Below, piece after piece: positions 52,683 to 62,115 of a DNA stretch of 64,000 nucleotides (its first letter is position 1; each line of letters opens with the position of its first letter). Made by a program: the position numbers and the translations under genes. Under the pieces are notes generated by a model that was not told the origin of the DNA, did no database searches, and worked only from the letters and a program-made list of their open reading frames with translations. Origin of the DNA: Halorubrum amylolyticum (GTDB taxonomy: Archaea; Halobacteriota; Halobacteria; Halobacteriales; Haloferacaceae); assembly GCF_004114995.1 (NCBI RefSeq), contig NZ_SDJP01000016.1, positions 1-64,000 on the forward strand, given 5' to 3'.

Positions 52683-53254
52683 ACCGCCGATCGCGAATTA
52701 GCGGTGTCGTCGGATGCCGCCGTAAGCGCTCGCTCGAGAAGCGATACCCGACGACGCGCCGTTCGCCACGCGGAGAGGCGTTCCCAGACCGCCTCGATAG
52801 ACTGGTCAGTCTCCGCGGCGTGACTCGTGATCGAAACGTCGTCGGGGGACGCGGCGTCGAACTCGGCCGTACATTCCTCAACCCGTTCTGCCTCCGTCTG
52901 CAGCAGATCGAGTAGTTCGTCGGTGGCGTACTCGGTGCGAAGCGTTTGAACACGTCTCCAGTGCAAGTACTCCTGATTGCGCTCGTAGGTCGCCGGAGAC
53001 TCGGTGACCTGGGTCACGACGCCCAGTCGCTCAAACCAGTCTAAGTACTCGCGTGCGGCGTCCACGCCGTGTCCAGCGAGGCCCGCCACGTCGCTCGCCG
53101 TCGCAGGGGCGTCGAGCCCGAGAACTGCATCGAAGAAATCGTCTCGCGTTCGATCACCGCTGACGAGCTCGGACGGTGGTGTGAGCGCGTCGAAATCCGG
53201 CGCCTCGGTACGCTCCTCGCGAGAGGCTTTCAGTTCGGAGCGCGGATCGTCCAT
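52679..53254 (-). CDS. Winged-helix partner protein (antitoxin-type regulator)
   Basis: A 191-residue protein. Residues about 45-100 form a winged helix (DAPATASDVAGLAGHGVDAA then YLDWFERLGVV). The C-terminal half is helical. It resembles the haloarchaeal HTH proteins encoded just before DUF6516-like genes. It would bind DNA and repress its own pair. The ATG at 53252-53254 is preferred; a longer in-frame start has a leader that does not fit. Confidence 0.7.
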   Translation of the reverse strand: MDDPRSELKASREERTEAPDFDALTPPSELVSGDRTRDDFFDAVLGLDAPATASDVAGLAGHGVDAAREYLDWFERLGVVTQVTESPATYERNQEYLHWRRVQTLRTEYATDELLDLLQTEAERVEECTAEFDAASPDDVSITSHAAETDQSIEAVWERLSAWRTARRRVSLLERALTAASDDTANSRSAV

Positions 53255-53375
53255 ACGGAATATATCGGGTTCACATGGAATAAATCTTTGTAGACGGGAT
53301 AATCTATCCCAGTGGCTCAACAGCGGGAACCGTAGCCGAGAGAATGCCGTGGTGGTTTCCGACCCCGACCGTGCC

Positions 53376-54530
53376 TTACCCCTCGCCCAGCGGGAACGCC
53401 AACCGGTCGTCGCTCCGCTCGACCTCGGTGTCGAACGCCTCAGAACGCTCTGTGAGCGTGTCGCGCACCCACTCGGAGACTTCGTCGTCCGCCAGCGTCG
53501 CCGCCTCGTCGACGATCTCGATGGGCTCGACGATCAGCTCCTCGAGGTCGCCGTCGCGCACGGCGAGTTCGAAGAGGGCGCTCCGCTTGTTGCGGACGCC
53601 CTCGCGGTCGTGGTAGCTGATGTAGTCGTCGACGAAGTCCGCCGCGTCGTAGATGATCGGGGACCCCTGGTACACCTCGACGCCCTGGAGGACGTGCGCG
53701 CTGTGGCCGTGGACCACGTCGACCCCCTGTTCGATCAGCCACCGGCCGAACCGCTCGTGAACCGCCCGGGGCTCGGTCTCCCAGTTCGGTCCCCAGTGGA
53801 GCGAGGCGACGACGAGGTCGGGGTCGCGTTCCGCCGCGCGGTCGAGGACTCCCTCGACGAGCGAGCGCGTCGCGGAGACGGCGGGATCGAGGGTCGCGAA
53901 CGCGGTCCCCGGTTCCGACTCCGCCGCGGCGAACTCCTCGGACTGGTCGGTGAGCCCGAACGCCGCGACGGTCAGTTCTCCCGCCTCGAAGACCGCGGGT
54001 TCGAGTGCGGCCTCCCGGTCGGTGCCGGCGCCGGCGTGTGCGATCCCCGCGTCGGACAGGTGCGACTCGGTGTCCCGGAGCGCGGGCTCGCGGTAGTCGA
54101 GGACGTGGTTGTTCGCGAGCGAGACGAACGAGGCGCCCGCGGCCTCCAAGGCCGGCACGGCGAAGGAGGGGGCAGCCCGGAAGTAGAACCCCTTGTCCGG
54201 CCAGCGCGTCCCGCGGTCGGAGACGCAACACTCCAAGTTCCCGACCAGCCCGTCCAGTTCCCGGAGCCGCGGTAGCGCCGACCCCCAGACGTTCTCGGGG
54301 TCGTCGTCGGCCCACTGCTCGTTGACGCTCCGGCCGAGCATCAGGTCGCCGACGAACCCGATCCGGGTCTCGTCGCCCTCGGCGGAGCCGTCTCCTTCGC
54401 CGCTCGCGTCCGAGCCGCCGTCGGCCGCTTCGCGCCCCCCGTCGTCCGCATTCGGCGGTGTGGCGGCACACCCGGTGAGCCCGACGAGTCCGGCGACGCC
54501 CGATGTCAGCAGGGTCCGGCGCGTTCGCAT
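53376..54530 (-). CDS. CapA-family metallophosphatase-like Tat lipoprotein
   Basis: A 384-residue protein. The N-terminus has a Tat-type RTRRTLLTSGV and a lipobox LVGLTGC. After an acidic linker comes the CapA (PGA_cap) domain: RIGFVGDLMLGRSV, VSLANNHVLDY, ASLHWGPNWE and VHGHSAHVLQG, with the metal-ligand Asp, Asn and His residues. CapA proteins are linked to poly-gamma-glutamate capsule export in bacteria. In haloarchaea the role is uncertain. The start is the ATG at 54528-54530. Confidence 0.88.
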   Translation of the reverse strand: MRTRRTLLTSGVAGLVGLTGCAATPPNADDGGREAADGGSDASGEGDGSAEGDETRIGFVGDLMLGRSVNEQWADDDPENVWGSALPRLRELDGLVGNLECCVSDRGTRWPDKGFYFRAAPSFAVPALEAAGASFVSLANNHVLDYREPALRDTESHLSDAGIAHAGAGTDREAALEPAVFEAGELTVAAFGLTDQSEEFAAAESEPGTAFATLDPAVSATRSLVEGVLDRAAERDPDLVVASLHWGPNWETEPRAVHERFGRWLIEQGVDVVHGHSAHVLQGVEVYQGSPIIYDAADFVDDYISYHDREGVRNKRSALFELAVRDGDLEELIVEPIEIVDEAATLADDEVSEWVRDTLTERSEAFDTEVERSDDRLAFPLGEG

Positions 54531-54707
54531 CGCTCGATGGTTCACCGAGCGGCGATTTGAAGCCTGCGGCCGAGCGCTGACCCAGCCGACGCACCGCCCC
54601 GATCCGAGGCAAGGAACGGTCAGCGGCGAACGCGCTCCCGCCCTCGCCCATCGAACGCGCAACCGGAGCCGAGGGACCCGCTCTCGCACGGGGAGAGCCC
54701 CGACCTC

Positions 54708-55652
54708 TCAGTACTCGATCGCCGCGGAGTGCCGGGTCAAGACGCCCACCAGCGCCGCGCCGCCGGCCGCCGCGAGCGCGAACCGCGGCGCCGCCGCCGT
54801 CCACGCCTCGCCGCTCTCGGCCAGTCGGATCGACACCTCGACGAGGGGTGCCCGGAGGGCGCCGACGATCAGGCTGACGAGGAACGCGATCGTCGCGGCG
54901 CGGGCGCGAGCGAGCGCGTATCGGACCCCGTGCGCGACCGTGAACAGCCCGACGACGCCGCCGAGGATGAACGTCGCGATGGTCGGCGCGATCGCCGTGA
55001 GGCCGGCGGCCCCCTCGCCCAGCGCGAGCGCCACGACCCCGTCGATCGCCCTGCTCACCGCGCCGGACATGTACTCGTACTGTCCGAGCACGACGAGCAG
55101 TAGCGACCCGGAGACGCCCGGGAGGACCATCGCGCTGACCGCGACCGCGCCGGCGACGAACACGACCGGCGGCGAGCTGTCGAGCGCGGTCGAGGCGTAT
55201 CCCGACGCGAGGAAGGCGAGCGAGAACCCCCCGACCGCGGCCGCCTGCCGACGCGGCGTGTCGAGCGCGACGTCGCCGAAAAGCACCGCCGCGGAGGCCG
55301 CGATCAGCCCGAAGAAGAACCCGTACGTCGCGACCGGGCGCGTGGCGAGCAGATAGTCGACCGCGCTCAACACGGCGACGACCGCCGTGGCGATGCCGGC
55401 GCCGAGCACGAGGAGGAAGGCGCCGTCGATCTCGTGAAACGCGGCCCGCGCGTCCGGGAGGTTGGCCGGACGCACGCCCGCGAGCAGCCTCCCGATCCGC
55501 GAGGGGCTGACCGCGGTAACCGCCGCGATCAGCCGCTCGTAGATCCCGACGATCAGCGCGATTGTGCCGCCGGAGACCCCGGGGACCGCGTCCGCGCACC
55601 CCATCGCGACGCCCTTCGCGTACAGCGCGGCCCAGTCCCGGAGGTCGGTCAT
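54708..55652 (-). CDS. DUF368 membrane protein, candidate polyprenyl-phosphate transporter
   Basis: A 314-residue protein with about 9-10 helices. Two signature repeats typical of DUF368 are present: MGCADAVPGVSGGTIALIVG near residue 18 and AMVLPGVSGSLLLVVLGQYE near residue 185. Bacterial members (PopT) were recently shown to move undecaprenyl phosphate across the membrane. Here the gene ends upstream of, and in the same direction as, aglB, with a 9-base gap, so it may recycle dolichyl phosphate after AglB releases it. That function is inference. Confidence 0.88.
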   Translation of the reverse strand: MTDLRDWAALYAKGVAMGCADAVPGVSGGTIALIVGIYERLIAAVTAVSPSRIGRLLAGVRPANLPDARAAFHEIDGAFLLVLGAGIATAVVAVLSAVDYLLATRPVATYGFFFGLIAASAAVLFGDVALDTPRRQAAAVGGFSLAFLASGYASTALDSSPPVVFVAGAVAVSAMVLPGVSGSLLLVVLGQYEYMSGAVSRAIDGVVALALGEGAAGLTAIAPTIATFILGGVVGLFTVAHGVRYALARARAATIAFLVSLIVGALRAPLVEVSIRLAESGEAWTAAAPRFALAAAGGAALVGVLTRHSAAIEY

Positions 55653-55661
55653 GGTCGGCGG

Positions 55662-58600
55662 TTACGTGCCCGCGAGCGGCCCGCCGCTCTCGTCCGTCGG
55701 CGGCCCGTCGAGGGCGCGCGGACGGGCGGTGGACGCGGCGGGGGCGAGCGCGTCGGACGCGGTCACCGACTCCGTCGCGTTCGCGTCGCCGTCGGTACCG
55801 TCGTCGCCGGCGCCGCCGTCTTCACCGGTACCGCCGTCGTTCCCGTCCTCGCCGTCTCCGCCGCCGAGGGTCGTCTCTTCGAGCTCGACCGTCGCGGTCG
55901 CGTCGTCCGCGCCGACGACCTGCGCTTCGGTCACGTTCACCTCACCGGTGAGCGCTGTCGCGGTGCCGTTGTCGATCGACAGGCCGGTCGAGAGCTGGTA
56001 GGGGCCGGTCGCCCGAACGCTCGTGTTCGTGTACCCGTTCTCGGGGCCGAACTCGTCGTAGCCCGTCGTCGAGTACGGCACCGTCAACTCGAAGCTCCCG
56101 TCGTCGTCCGCGGTCGCGTACTGCGTGTAGGTGAACGTCCGCCCCGACGACTTCTCCATCTGGACGGTCGCCTCGACCTCTTGGCCGGGCTCCGCGCCCG
56201 TCCCCTCGATCGTCGCTCCAGGGACCCGCTCGAACGTCTTCACCCAGTCGTCCTGGAACGCCGCGAGGGTGGACTCGCCGAGGACGCTCTGGACGTCGAT
56301 TCCGAAGCGCTGGAGGACGCTCACCTGCAGCGCGGAGGCCGACTGCCCCTGCGCCTCCGTGGCGTGGACGAGCCGGTGGTGCTCCAGCGCCTCGACGCGC
56401 TCGGCGGGGAGATCGCCGATTCCCCCGACCTGAGCGCTCCCGTCCTCCTCGACGTACGCGCGCGCCTCCGAGACGCTGTCGAACTGCCGGATGGCGGTCG
56501 AGGCGTTGCTCGGGAGCGTGTCGATGTCGACCCGCTCGCCGCTCGCGGTCTGGGCGGTCTGGGTCTCCCAGTCGACGACGACCGGCCGGGGGTCGACGGC
56601 GCTGCCGTAGTGCTCGTACAGCCGGATCATCTGGCTCTCGTGGTAGCGCTGCGTGTTCAGCTGCATCACCGTCTGGAACCCGCCCTGATCCGTCTGCTGA
56701 TAGAGGAGGCGGTTGAAGTCGTCGCGCGTCTCGTTGCCCGTGTAGAACGTGACCGGCGCGCCGAACTTCGAGTTCGGCGAGGCCATCTGGCGGTCGACCA
56801 TCACGTATCGGGTGTTCTCGCCCTCGTCGCTCTGGCTCGCGAGCACCTCGCGGGCCTCGTCCTCGCTGGGCGCGAGGAGGTAGTCGGCGGCTTCGTTCGC
56901 GTTCTGCTGGAAGGGGTTCGCGTTCGGTATGCGCTCGGCTCGCGTGGTGATCCAGTGGCCGTAGTCCCACCACGACTGCACGCCGTAGGCGCCCTCGGGA
57001 TAGTCGAAGTCCCCGTCGGCCGGGCGCTCGTAGGTGCCGTACAGCTCCATGGGGTTGTCGGCACCCTCCAGTTCGCCCGGCGTGGGCGTCTCGTCGCTCA
57101 TCCACTGGAGGCTCTCGTCCCACTCGACGACGTTGCCGGGGTCGGTGTTCGCGCCGGCGGTCCACACCGGCGTCGCCATCGCGACCAGCGGGACGATGAG
57201 GACGACGACCAAGACGAGCGCGCCCATCACCTGCCATCCCTCGACGTCGCGGGCGCCCGAAACCGACCGCAGATCGAAGGCGTCGAGACCGAGCTGTAGG
57301 AAGTACGCCGCGCCGACCGCGACGACCACCGCGAGGTAGTAGTTGAAGCGGGCCTGCGTGAACGCGGCGCTCCCGATGAACGCCGCCCACACGACGAAGT
57401 ACAGCTCCTCGGTGTCGTACTCGACCAGGAACGTCGCTCCGACGAGGAAGGCGGCCGCGACGACGAGTCCGACCACCTGCCAGCCCACGCCGACGACGCC
57501 GCCGATCGCGTCGTAGAGCTGGGGAACCGCGTAGACGGAGCCGACGACGGCGAGTGCCGCGGGGATGTAGAGGGTGTGGTTCGCGTTCTCCGAGCGGTAC
57601 AGGGGACGCCCGACGACGTACAGGACGGCGACGAGCGCGAGGAAGAACGCGAGGCCGTACTCCGAGATGACGAAGTTGGTGAACGAGGTGTCCTGGAGCG
57701 GCGGGGCGCCCTCACCGATCGTCTGGAACGTCGCGCGGGCGCTGAAGCCGACGAAGTTCAGTAGGTTGCTCGTGAGCGTCGACCACAGCGAGGGGAGCGC
57801 GAGCCAGACGACGCCCGCGGACGCGACCAGGAGGCCACCGACCGCCGGCGGATAGGTCGTCGTGTCGAGGTCGCGGCCCTCCCACTGGCGGGCGAGCCAC
57901 GCGAGGAAGACGGCGCCGACCGCGACGCCGAGGGGGAGGACGACCTGGGTGAGCGAGTAGCTGGTGACGCCGAACGAGAAGTTGTCGAGCGGAATCACCT
58001 GCATCGCGCCCGCGACGACCATCGCGATCGCGCCCGCGAAGGCGACGGGCTCGGGGCTCCTCCCGTGGTACACGTCGCTCGTGAGCTTGACCGCGAGCAA
58101 GACGCCCGTGATCCCGACCAGGAGGACGCCGGGCTGCCACGTCCACATGTAGAGCCCGAGCGCGACGCCGGCGGCGGCCGCGTACGCGGCGGGGCGTTTG
58201 AGAGCGCCCCAGTCTCGGTCGACGACGAGCTCCCAGACCGGCGCCTCGCGCTCGGCGACCGCGAAGGCGACGAGGAACGCGAACACGGCGGTGCTCTGGA
58301 AGAGGACCTCGGCCGCGCTGTGGTCCGGGAAGCCGACGAGGCTGTAGGTGAAGAACGACCCCGGGAGGAGCGCGAGCACGACGACGGCCGCGACGGCCGC
58401 AAACCGGTCGACGAACCGCCGCGCGATGAGGTACGTCGGGACCGCGACGAGCGAGCCGGCGATCGGGGCCATGACGAGCAGCACCTCTTCGGTGCTCCCC
58501 ATGACCGGCCGGGCGATCCAGACGCCGACCGCCATGATGTGGTCCCAGAGGGTGCCGAACTGCCCCGCCTGCCTACCGACCGGGAAGCCGGTCCAAGAGT

Positions 58601-58838
58601 CGAACGGGAGCGTGCTCGGCCAGTTCTCGAGGAGGTAGGTCGTCTCGCGGAGGTGATACCACGGGTCGTTGCCGCGGAAGTACACTTCGCCGTCGTCGAC
58701 GAAGTTGCCGTACGATCGGAGGCGAGTCCACAGCATGAACGCGAACGCCCCGAGGAGGAGCGGGACGTGATACCACCGTCGGAGCGCGTCGAGGGGCGAT
58801 CCCCCGTCGTCGCCGGCGGCGTCGGTTTGCTGGCTCAT
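55662..58838 (-). CDS. aglB: Oligosaccharyltransferase AglB (STT3 family)
   Basis: Transfers the lipid-linked glycan to Asn in N-x-S/T of exported proteins at the outer face of the membrane. The 1058 residues have about 13 helices in the first 560 residues. DGEVYFRGNDPWYHLR near residue 50 holds the first acidic motif. The catalytic WWDYGHWI motif (about residue 630) starts the large C-terminal domain. The tail is Gly- and Asp-rich before a final VTASDALAPAA-type stretch. It ends 9 bases before DUF368. Its promoter is in the 98-base gap to the divergent glycosyltransferase. Confidence 0.97.
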   Translation of the reverse strand: MSQQTDAAGDDGGSPLDALRRWYHVPLLLGAFAFMLWTRLRSYGNFVDDGEVYFRGNDPWYHLRETTYLLENWPSTLPFDSWTGFPVGRQAGQFGTLWDHIMAVGVWIARPVMGSTEEVLLVMAPIAGSLVAVPTYLIARRFVDRFAAVAAVVVLALLPGSFFTYSLVGFPDHSAAEVLFQSTAVFAFLVAFAVAEREAPVWELVVDRDWGALKRPAAYAAAAGVALGLYMWTWQPGVLLVGITGVLLAVKLTSDVYHGRSPEPVAFAGAIAMVVAGAMQVIPLDNFSFGVTSYSLTQVVLPLGVAVGAVFLAWLARQWEGRDLDTTTYPPAVGGLLVASAGVVWLALPSLWSTLTSNLLNFVGFSARATFQTIGEGAPPLQDTSFTNFVISEYGLAFFLALVAVLYVVGRPLYRSENANHTLYIPAALAVVGSVYAVPQLYDAIGGVVGVGWQVVGLVVAAAFLVGATFLVEYDTEELYFVVWAAFIGSAAFTQARFNYYLAVVVAVGAAYFLQLGLDAFDLRSVSGARDVEGWQVMGALVLVVVLIVPLVAMATPVWTAGANTDPGNVVEWDESLQWMSDETPTPGELEGADNPMELYGTYERPADGDFDYPEGAYGVQSWWDYGHWITTRAERIPNANPFQQNANEAADYLLAPSEDEAREVLASQSDEGENTRYVMVDRQMASPNSKFGAPVTFYTGNETRDDFNRLLYQQTDQGGFQTVMQLNTQRYHESQMIRLYEHYGSAVDPRPVVVDWETQTAQTASGERVDIDTLPSNASTAIRQFDSVSEARAYVEEDGSAQVGGIGDLPAERVEALEHHRLVHATEAQGQSASALQVSVLQRFGIDVQSVLGESTLAAFQDDWVKTFERVPGATIEGTGAEPGQEVEATVQMEKSSGRTFTYTQYATADDDGSFELTVPYSTTGYDEFGPENGYTNTSVRATGPYQLSTGLSIDNGTATALTGEVNVTEAQVVGADDATATVELEETTLGGGDGEDGNDGGTGEDGGAGDDGTDGDANATESVTASDALAPAASTARPRALDGPPTDESGGPLAGT

Positions 58839-58874
58839 TACACGATTCCACTACCAAAACGTCCATAAGGCTTG

Positions 58875-58882
58875 TTATATAT
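58875..58882 (-). promoter_or_regulatory. TATA-like box of aglB
   Basis: TTATATAT (minus strand ATATATAA) lies 37-44 bases upstream of the aglB ATG, implying a leader of roughly 10-15 bases. Confidence 0.45.
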
Positions 58883-58905
58883 CGCCCGGCGACCGGTTCA
58901 GAATC

Positions 58906-58913
58906 CTTATTGA
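58906..58913 (+). promoter_or_regulatory. TATA-like box of the divergent glycosyltransferase
   Basis: CTTATTGA lies 24-31 bases before the ATG at 58937. It points away from the aglB box, 24 bases from it, so the two promoters share one short region. Confidence 0.45.
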
Positions 58914-58936
58914 TCCGGACGGGAAAGCAGGCGGCA

Positions 58937-59875
58937 ATGAGGGTCTCCGTCGTCGTCTGCACCTACACGATGGACCGCTACGACGCCTTCACGGAGGCCG
59001 TCGAGAGCGCGCTCGCACAGACCCACGACCCGATCGAGGTCGTGCTCGTGATCGACGGCAACCCCGACGTGTACGAGCGCGCGGTCGAGGACTTCGGCGA
59101 CCGCGAGGCCGTCGTGATCGCCGACAACGACGAGAATCGGGGGATCTCTTACAGCCGAACGCGGGGCGCCGAGCTGGCGTCCGGGGAGGTCGTCGCGTTC
59201 ATCGACGACGACGGCGTGGCCGAAGACGACTGGATCGCGAACCTCGTCGGCGTGTACGAGGAGACGGACGCCGTCGCGGCCGGCGGCGACGTGCGCCCGA
59301 ACTGGCAGGGGGAGCGACCCGACTTCTTCCCCGAGGAGTTCTACTGGCTCGTCGGCTGCGTCGAACCGGGATTCGCCGAGGACGGCGAGGAAGTTCGGAA
59401 CACGTACGGATCGAACATCTCGTACCGGCGCGAGGCGTTCCTGGAGGTCGGCGGCTACGACCCGAACACGGGCCGGAAGGGCGACAAACACCTGCAGGCC
59501 CACGAGGCCCCCGTAGGAATCCGGCTCTTGGAGGAGTTCGGACGGGGGATGGTGTACACCGAGGACGCCGTCGTACACCATACGCTGTTCGAGTACCGCG
59601 GCGAGTTCCGGTGGCTGGTGTTCCGGTCGTTCTGGCAGGGGTATTCGAAACGGGTGATGGACCTCCTGTACCCGGACGCGCCCGACGCCAAGGGAGAGTA
59701 TCTGACGTGGTTGCTGACCGACCGCGTGCCGCGCCGGCTGGAGGGGCTCGTCCGGTCGCCCTCGACGGCCGCGGTGACGCAGCTGGGCGCGATCGGGGCG
59801 TTCACGCTGGCGGTCGGACTCGGGTACCTGTACGCGATGGCAACGCCAGATCTGGTGGAGAAGGCTAACTCGTAG
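58937..59875 (+). CDS. GT2 glycosyltransferase, AglG-like
   Basis: A 312-residue family 2 glycosyltransferase with a C-terminal membrane helix (VTQLGAIGAFTLAVGLGYLY). VSVVVCTYTMDRYDAF begins the nucleotide-binding fold. VVAFIDDDGVAEDDWIAN carries the DxD motif, and YGSNISYRREAFLEVGGYD is the acceptor region. It resembles AglG and similar enzymes that put hexuronic acid on dolichol-linked glycans. It diverges from aglB. The start at 58937 matches the TATA spacing. Confidence 0.9.
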   Translation: MRVSVVVCTYTMDRYDAFTEAVESALAQTHDPIEVVLVIDGNPDVYERAVEDFGDREAVVIADNDENRGISYSRTRGAELASGEVVAFIDDDGVAEDDWIANLVGVYEETDAVAAGGDVRPNWQGERPDFFPEEFYWLVGCVEPGFAEDGEEVRNTYGSNISYRREAFLEVGGYDPNTGRKGDKHLQAHEAPVGIRLLEEFGRGMVYTEDAVVHHTLFEYRGEFRWLVFRSFWQGYSKRVMDLLYPDAPDAKGEYLTWLLTDRVPRRLEGLVRSPSTAAVTQLGAIGAFTLAVGLGYLYAMATPDLVEKANS

Positions 59876-60773
59876 GCGCCGGGATGTCGTCTCGTTCGTC
59901 GCCGAGGAAGAACTCGTAGTAGTAACCGAGGCCTCTGCAGGCGAGCATCGCGAACGAGAGGAACGCGAAGGCGAGCCTCGTGACGAGCGAGTCGGGTTCG
60001 TCCTCGTCGTCGCCGCCGCTCGGGCCGCTCGGCGTCGGCGGGATGCCGGGCTTGCCGTAGCGTTCCGGGTAGTAACGCTGCTTCTGGCAGAAGCCGCGTC
60101 CGACGCGGATGTTCTTCTTCGCGAGCGACTCGAAAGAGGTTCGAGCCGGATGGTAGACTGTCGCGTCCTCCGCGTAGCCCTGATCGTAGCCCGCCTCGTG
60201 GACGCGCTCCCCGAACTCTCGATCCCCGCCGGAGATCAGTCGGGCGTCGAAGAGACCGACCTCGTCGAAGACTTCGCGGCGGACGAGCAGAGCACAGGTG
60301 GGTGCGTAGTTCTGTTCGTCAAGATACTGTTCGACGGGGAAGCCCGTGTGAGCGTTGTACCTGCCGACGAGGGTGTCCTCGGGGAGCGTGAGTTCAACGT
60401 TGCAGCCGAGGTAATCGACGTCCTGTTCGTCCATGGCTGTGAGGGCGGTTTCGAGCCAGTCCTCGTCGACGGTCTCGTCGGCGTCGAGGAAGGCTAGCAC
60501 GTTGCTCTTCGAATGCTCTATCCCTCGAATACGTGCAGCGTAGGACCCTTGAACTTCATCCTCGATAACTAGTTCAACGTTATCGTGGTCACGAACTCGC
60601 GATTCGATGGTACTCCTAGTCTCATCAGTGGAGCCGTTGTCGACAACGACGACGTGGTATTCCTTGAACTCCGATGCCGCTAATGAATCAAGTGTGGCCT
60701 CGATGCCGAGGGGATCGTTGTACACCGGAACGATAATATCCGGATTCGGAGCGGCGTCGTTACTTGCTGTCAC
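59865..60773 (-). CDS. GT2 family glycosyltransferase
   Basis: A 302-residue enzyme. PDIIVPVYNDPLGIEATL starts the fold, NVLAFLDADETVDEDWL carries the DxD, and CALLVRREVFDEVGLFD is the acceptor loop. A C-terminal membrane helix (LVTRLAFAFLSFAMLACRGL) follows a Pro- and Gly-rich linker. It adds a sugar to a lipid-linked glycan. Its 3' end overlaps the divergent GT2 gene by 11 bases (convergent). Confidence 0.88.
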   Translation of the reverse strand: MTASNDAAPNPDIIVPVYNDPLGIEATLDSLAASEFKEYHVVVVDNGSTDETRSTIESRVRDHDNVELVIEDEVQGSYAARIRGIEHSKSNVLAFLDADETVDEDWLETALTAMDEQDVDYLGCNVELTLPEDTLVGRYNAHTGFPVEQYLDEQNYAPTCALLVRREVFDEVGLFDARLISGGDREFGERVHEAGYDQGYAEDATVYHPARTSFESLAKKNIRVGRGFCQKQRYYPERYGKPGIPPTPSGPSGGDDEDEPDSLVTRLAFAFLSFAMLACRGLGYYYEFFLGDERDDIPAPTS

Positions 60774-60852
60774 CCGTTAGCGACCTCTCTTTGGGAGTGA
60801 ACGGGAGTCCTGAACTGGATGATTCCCTCAGACGGCAATTTGCTAAACTTCC

Positions 60853-62061
60853 TCACAATTCCCCACCGTGAACTCCCGTGTACATCTTCTCAAGGATGTC
60901 GGCGACCGCATCGAGTGAGTGTCGAGTTTCTACCAATTTCCGCCCATTGCGGCCGATTTTCTCCCATTTCGTTGGCTCCGAAAGCAGCTCTTCTAAGGCA
61001 GATTTGATCGCCTCACTGTCGCGTTCCGGAACTAATAGTCCAGACGAACCGTCGTCAACTATCTCTGGAATTCCGGCGTGCCACGTGGAGACGACTGGCA
61101 GGCCTCTCGCTTGAGCTTCGAGCAACACAGTCGGCGTCCCCTCCTTGTCTCCCTCCGTTGAGGTAGTGCTCGTCTGTACGAATATATCCGAGTCTGCCAT
61201 GAGCCGTGCAATCTCGTCTGATTCCTTCCAACCGAGAAACTCAACAACATCTCCAAGTCCACGTTCGCTGGTTTGCCGTTCCAAGTCATCCCGGAGAGGT
61301 CCGTCACCAGCGATACGATACTCTATCTCGTAATCCGTCTTGAGCGACTCAAGGGCCTCCAGTACGTATTTTATCCCCTTCTTTTCGACGAGTCTGCACG
61401 CGGACAACAGCTGGAGAGGTTTGTCGCAATCGCTGGCCGGAGGCGAGAGCTGAAAGGCTCTCGTGTCGACTGGGAGCGGGAACCGGGTGACCTTCTCGGA
61501 GGGGCACCCGTGTCGAACCAACTCCTCATCCATCTCGGAACTCAAGGACCCGATGACATCAGCGGAGTCAAAGAGAGACTCGTACCGCCACGGGTTCTTT
61601 TCCAGAAGTTCACTGGCGTCGTACCCGTAAAACGAAGTCACAAACGGCGCTTCTGTCTCCGACGCGAGAAACTGGAACGCATTCCCCACCGGCCCATAGT
61701 GGGCGTGAATTGCATCGTATTCCTCAATACGGTGTCGTATCGGATCAGAGCGTCTCCTCCAGAGATCGGTTTGGGGTACTGCGCCCGTTCCGTACCTCAG
61801 TACTCGTAACGGGTATTCGGGATGACGGAGTAGTGCTGGAATCTGAGTGCCGAGTATGGATGCCGCTTTGTCACTGGAGGAGATAGATTCGAGATAGATG
61901 ATGTCGTTGGCGGCTGGCGTTGTGTCCGGAGGCCGGTCTGAAGTTCTCTTTTGGGCATATATGTCGACCGAGTGTCCTCTTTCCACTAATGCCCTCGCCT
62001 GATTCGCGATAAACGTCTCCGAGGACTTGGGATACTTTTTCAACAGGAACGCGACGTACAT
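60853..62061 (-). CDS. GT4 family glycosyltransferase
   Basis: A 402-residue GT-B enzyme. The N-terminal domain has AFLLKKYPKSSETFIANQAR. The C-terminal Rossmann domain has LLSACRLVEKKGIKYVLEAL, IAGDGPLRDDLE and the E-x7-E-type motif in DIFVQTSTTSTEGDKEGTPT, then VLLEAQARGLPVVSTWHAGI. It is a retaining glycosyltransferase that probably builds the surface glycan. Its base composition is less GC-rich than the core genes. Confidence 0.9.
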   Translation of the reverse strand: MYVAFLLKKYPKSSETFIANQARALVERGHSVDIYAQKRTSDRPPDTTPAANDIIYLESISSSDKAASILGTQIPALLRHPEYPLRVLRYGTGAVPQTDLWRRRSDPIRHRIEEYDAIHAHYGPVGNAFQFLASETEAPFVTSFYGYDASELLEKNPWRYESLFDSADVIGSLSSEMDEELVRHGCPSEKVTRFPLPVDTRAFQLSPPASDCDKPLQLLSACRLVEKKGIKYVLEALESLKTDYEIEYRIAGDGPLRDDLERQTSERGLGDVVEFLGWKESDEIARLMADSDIFVQTSTTSTEGDKEGTPTVLLEAQARGLPVVSTWHAGIPEIVDDGSSGLLVPERDSEAIKSALEELLSEPTKWEKIGRNGRKLVETRHSLDAVADILEKMYTGVHGGEL

Positions 62062-62115
62062 GACTGGGGTTAGTGTTTCCTCGATTTAAAGGGTGAGCGT
62101 GAGGTCAGCGAATTT

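Noticed and set aside
53440..55599. Long minus-strand frame through CapA and DUF368
   Set aside because: It lies in a shifted frame over two recognised proteins and is almost wholly Arg, Gly and Pro.
55434..57299. Long plus-strand frame opposite aglB
   Set aside because: Antisense shadow of AglB, whose catalytic motif is clear.
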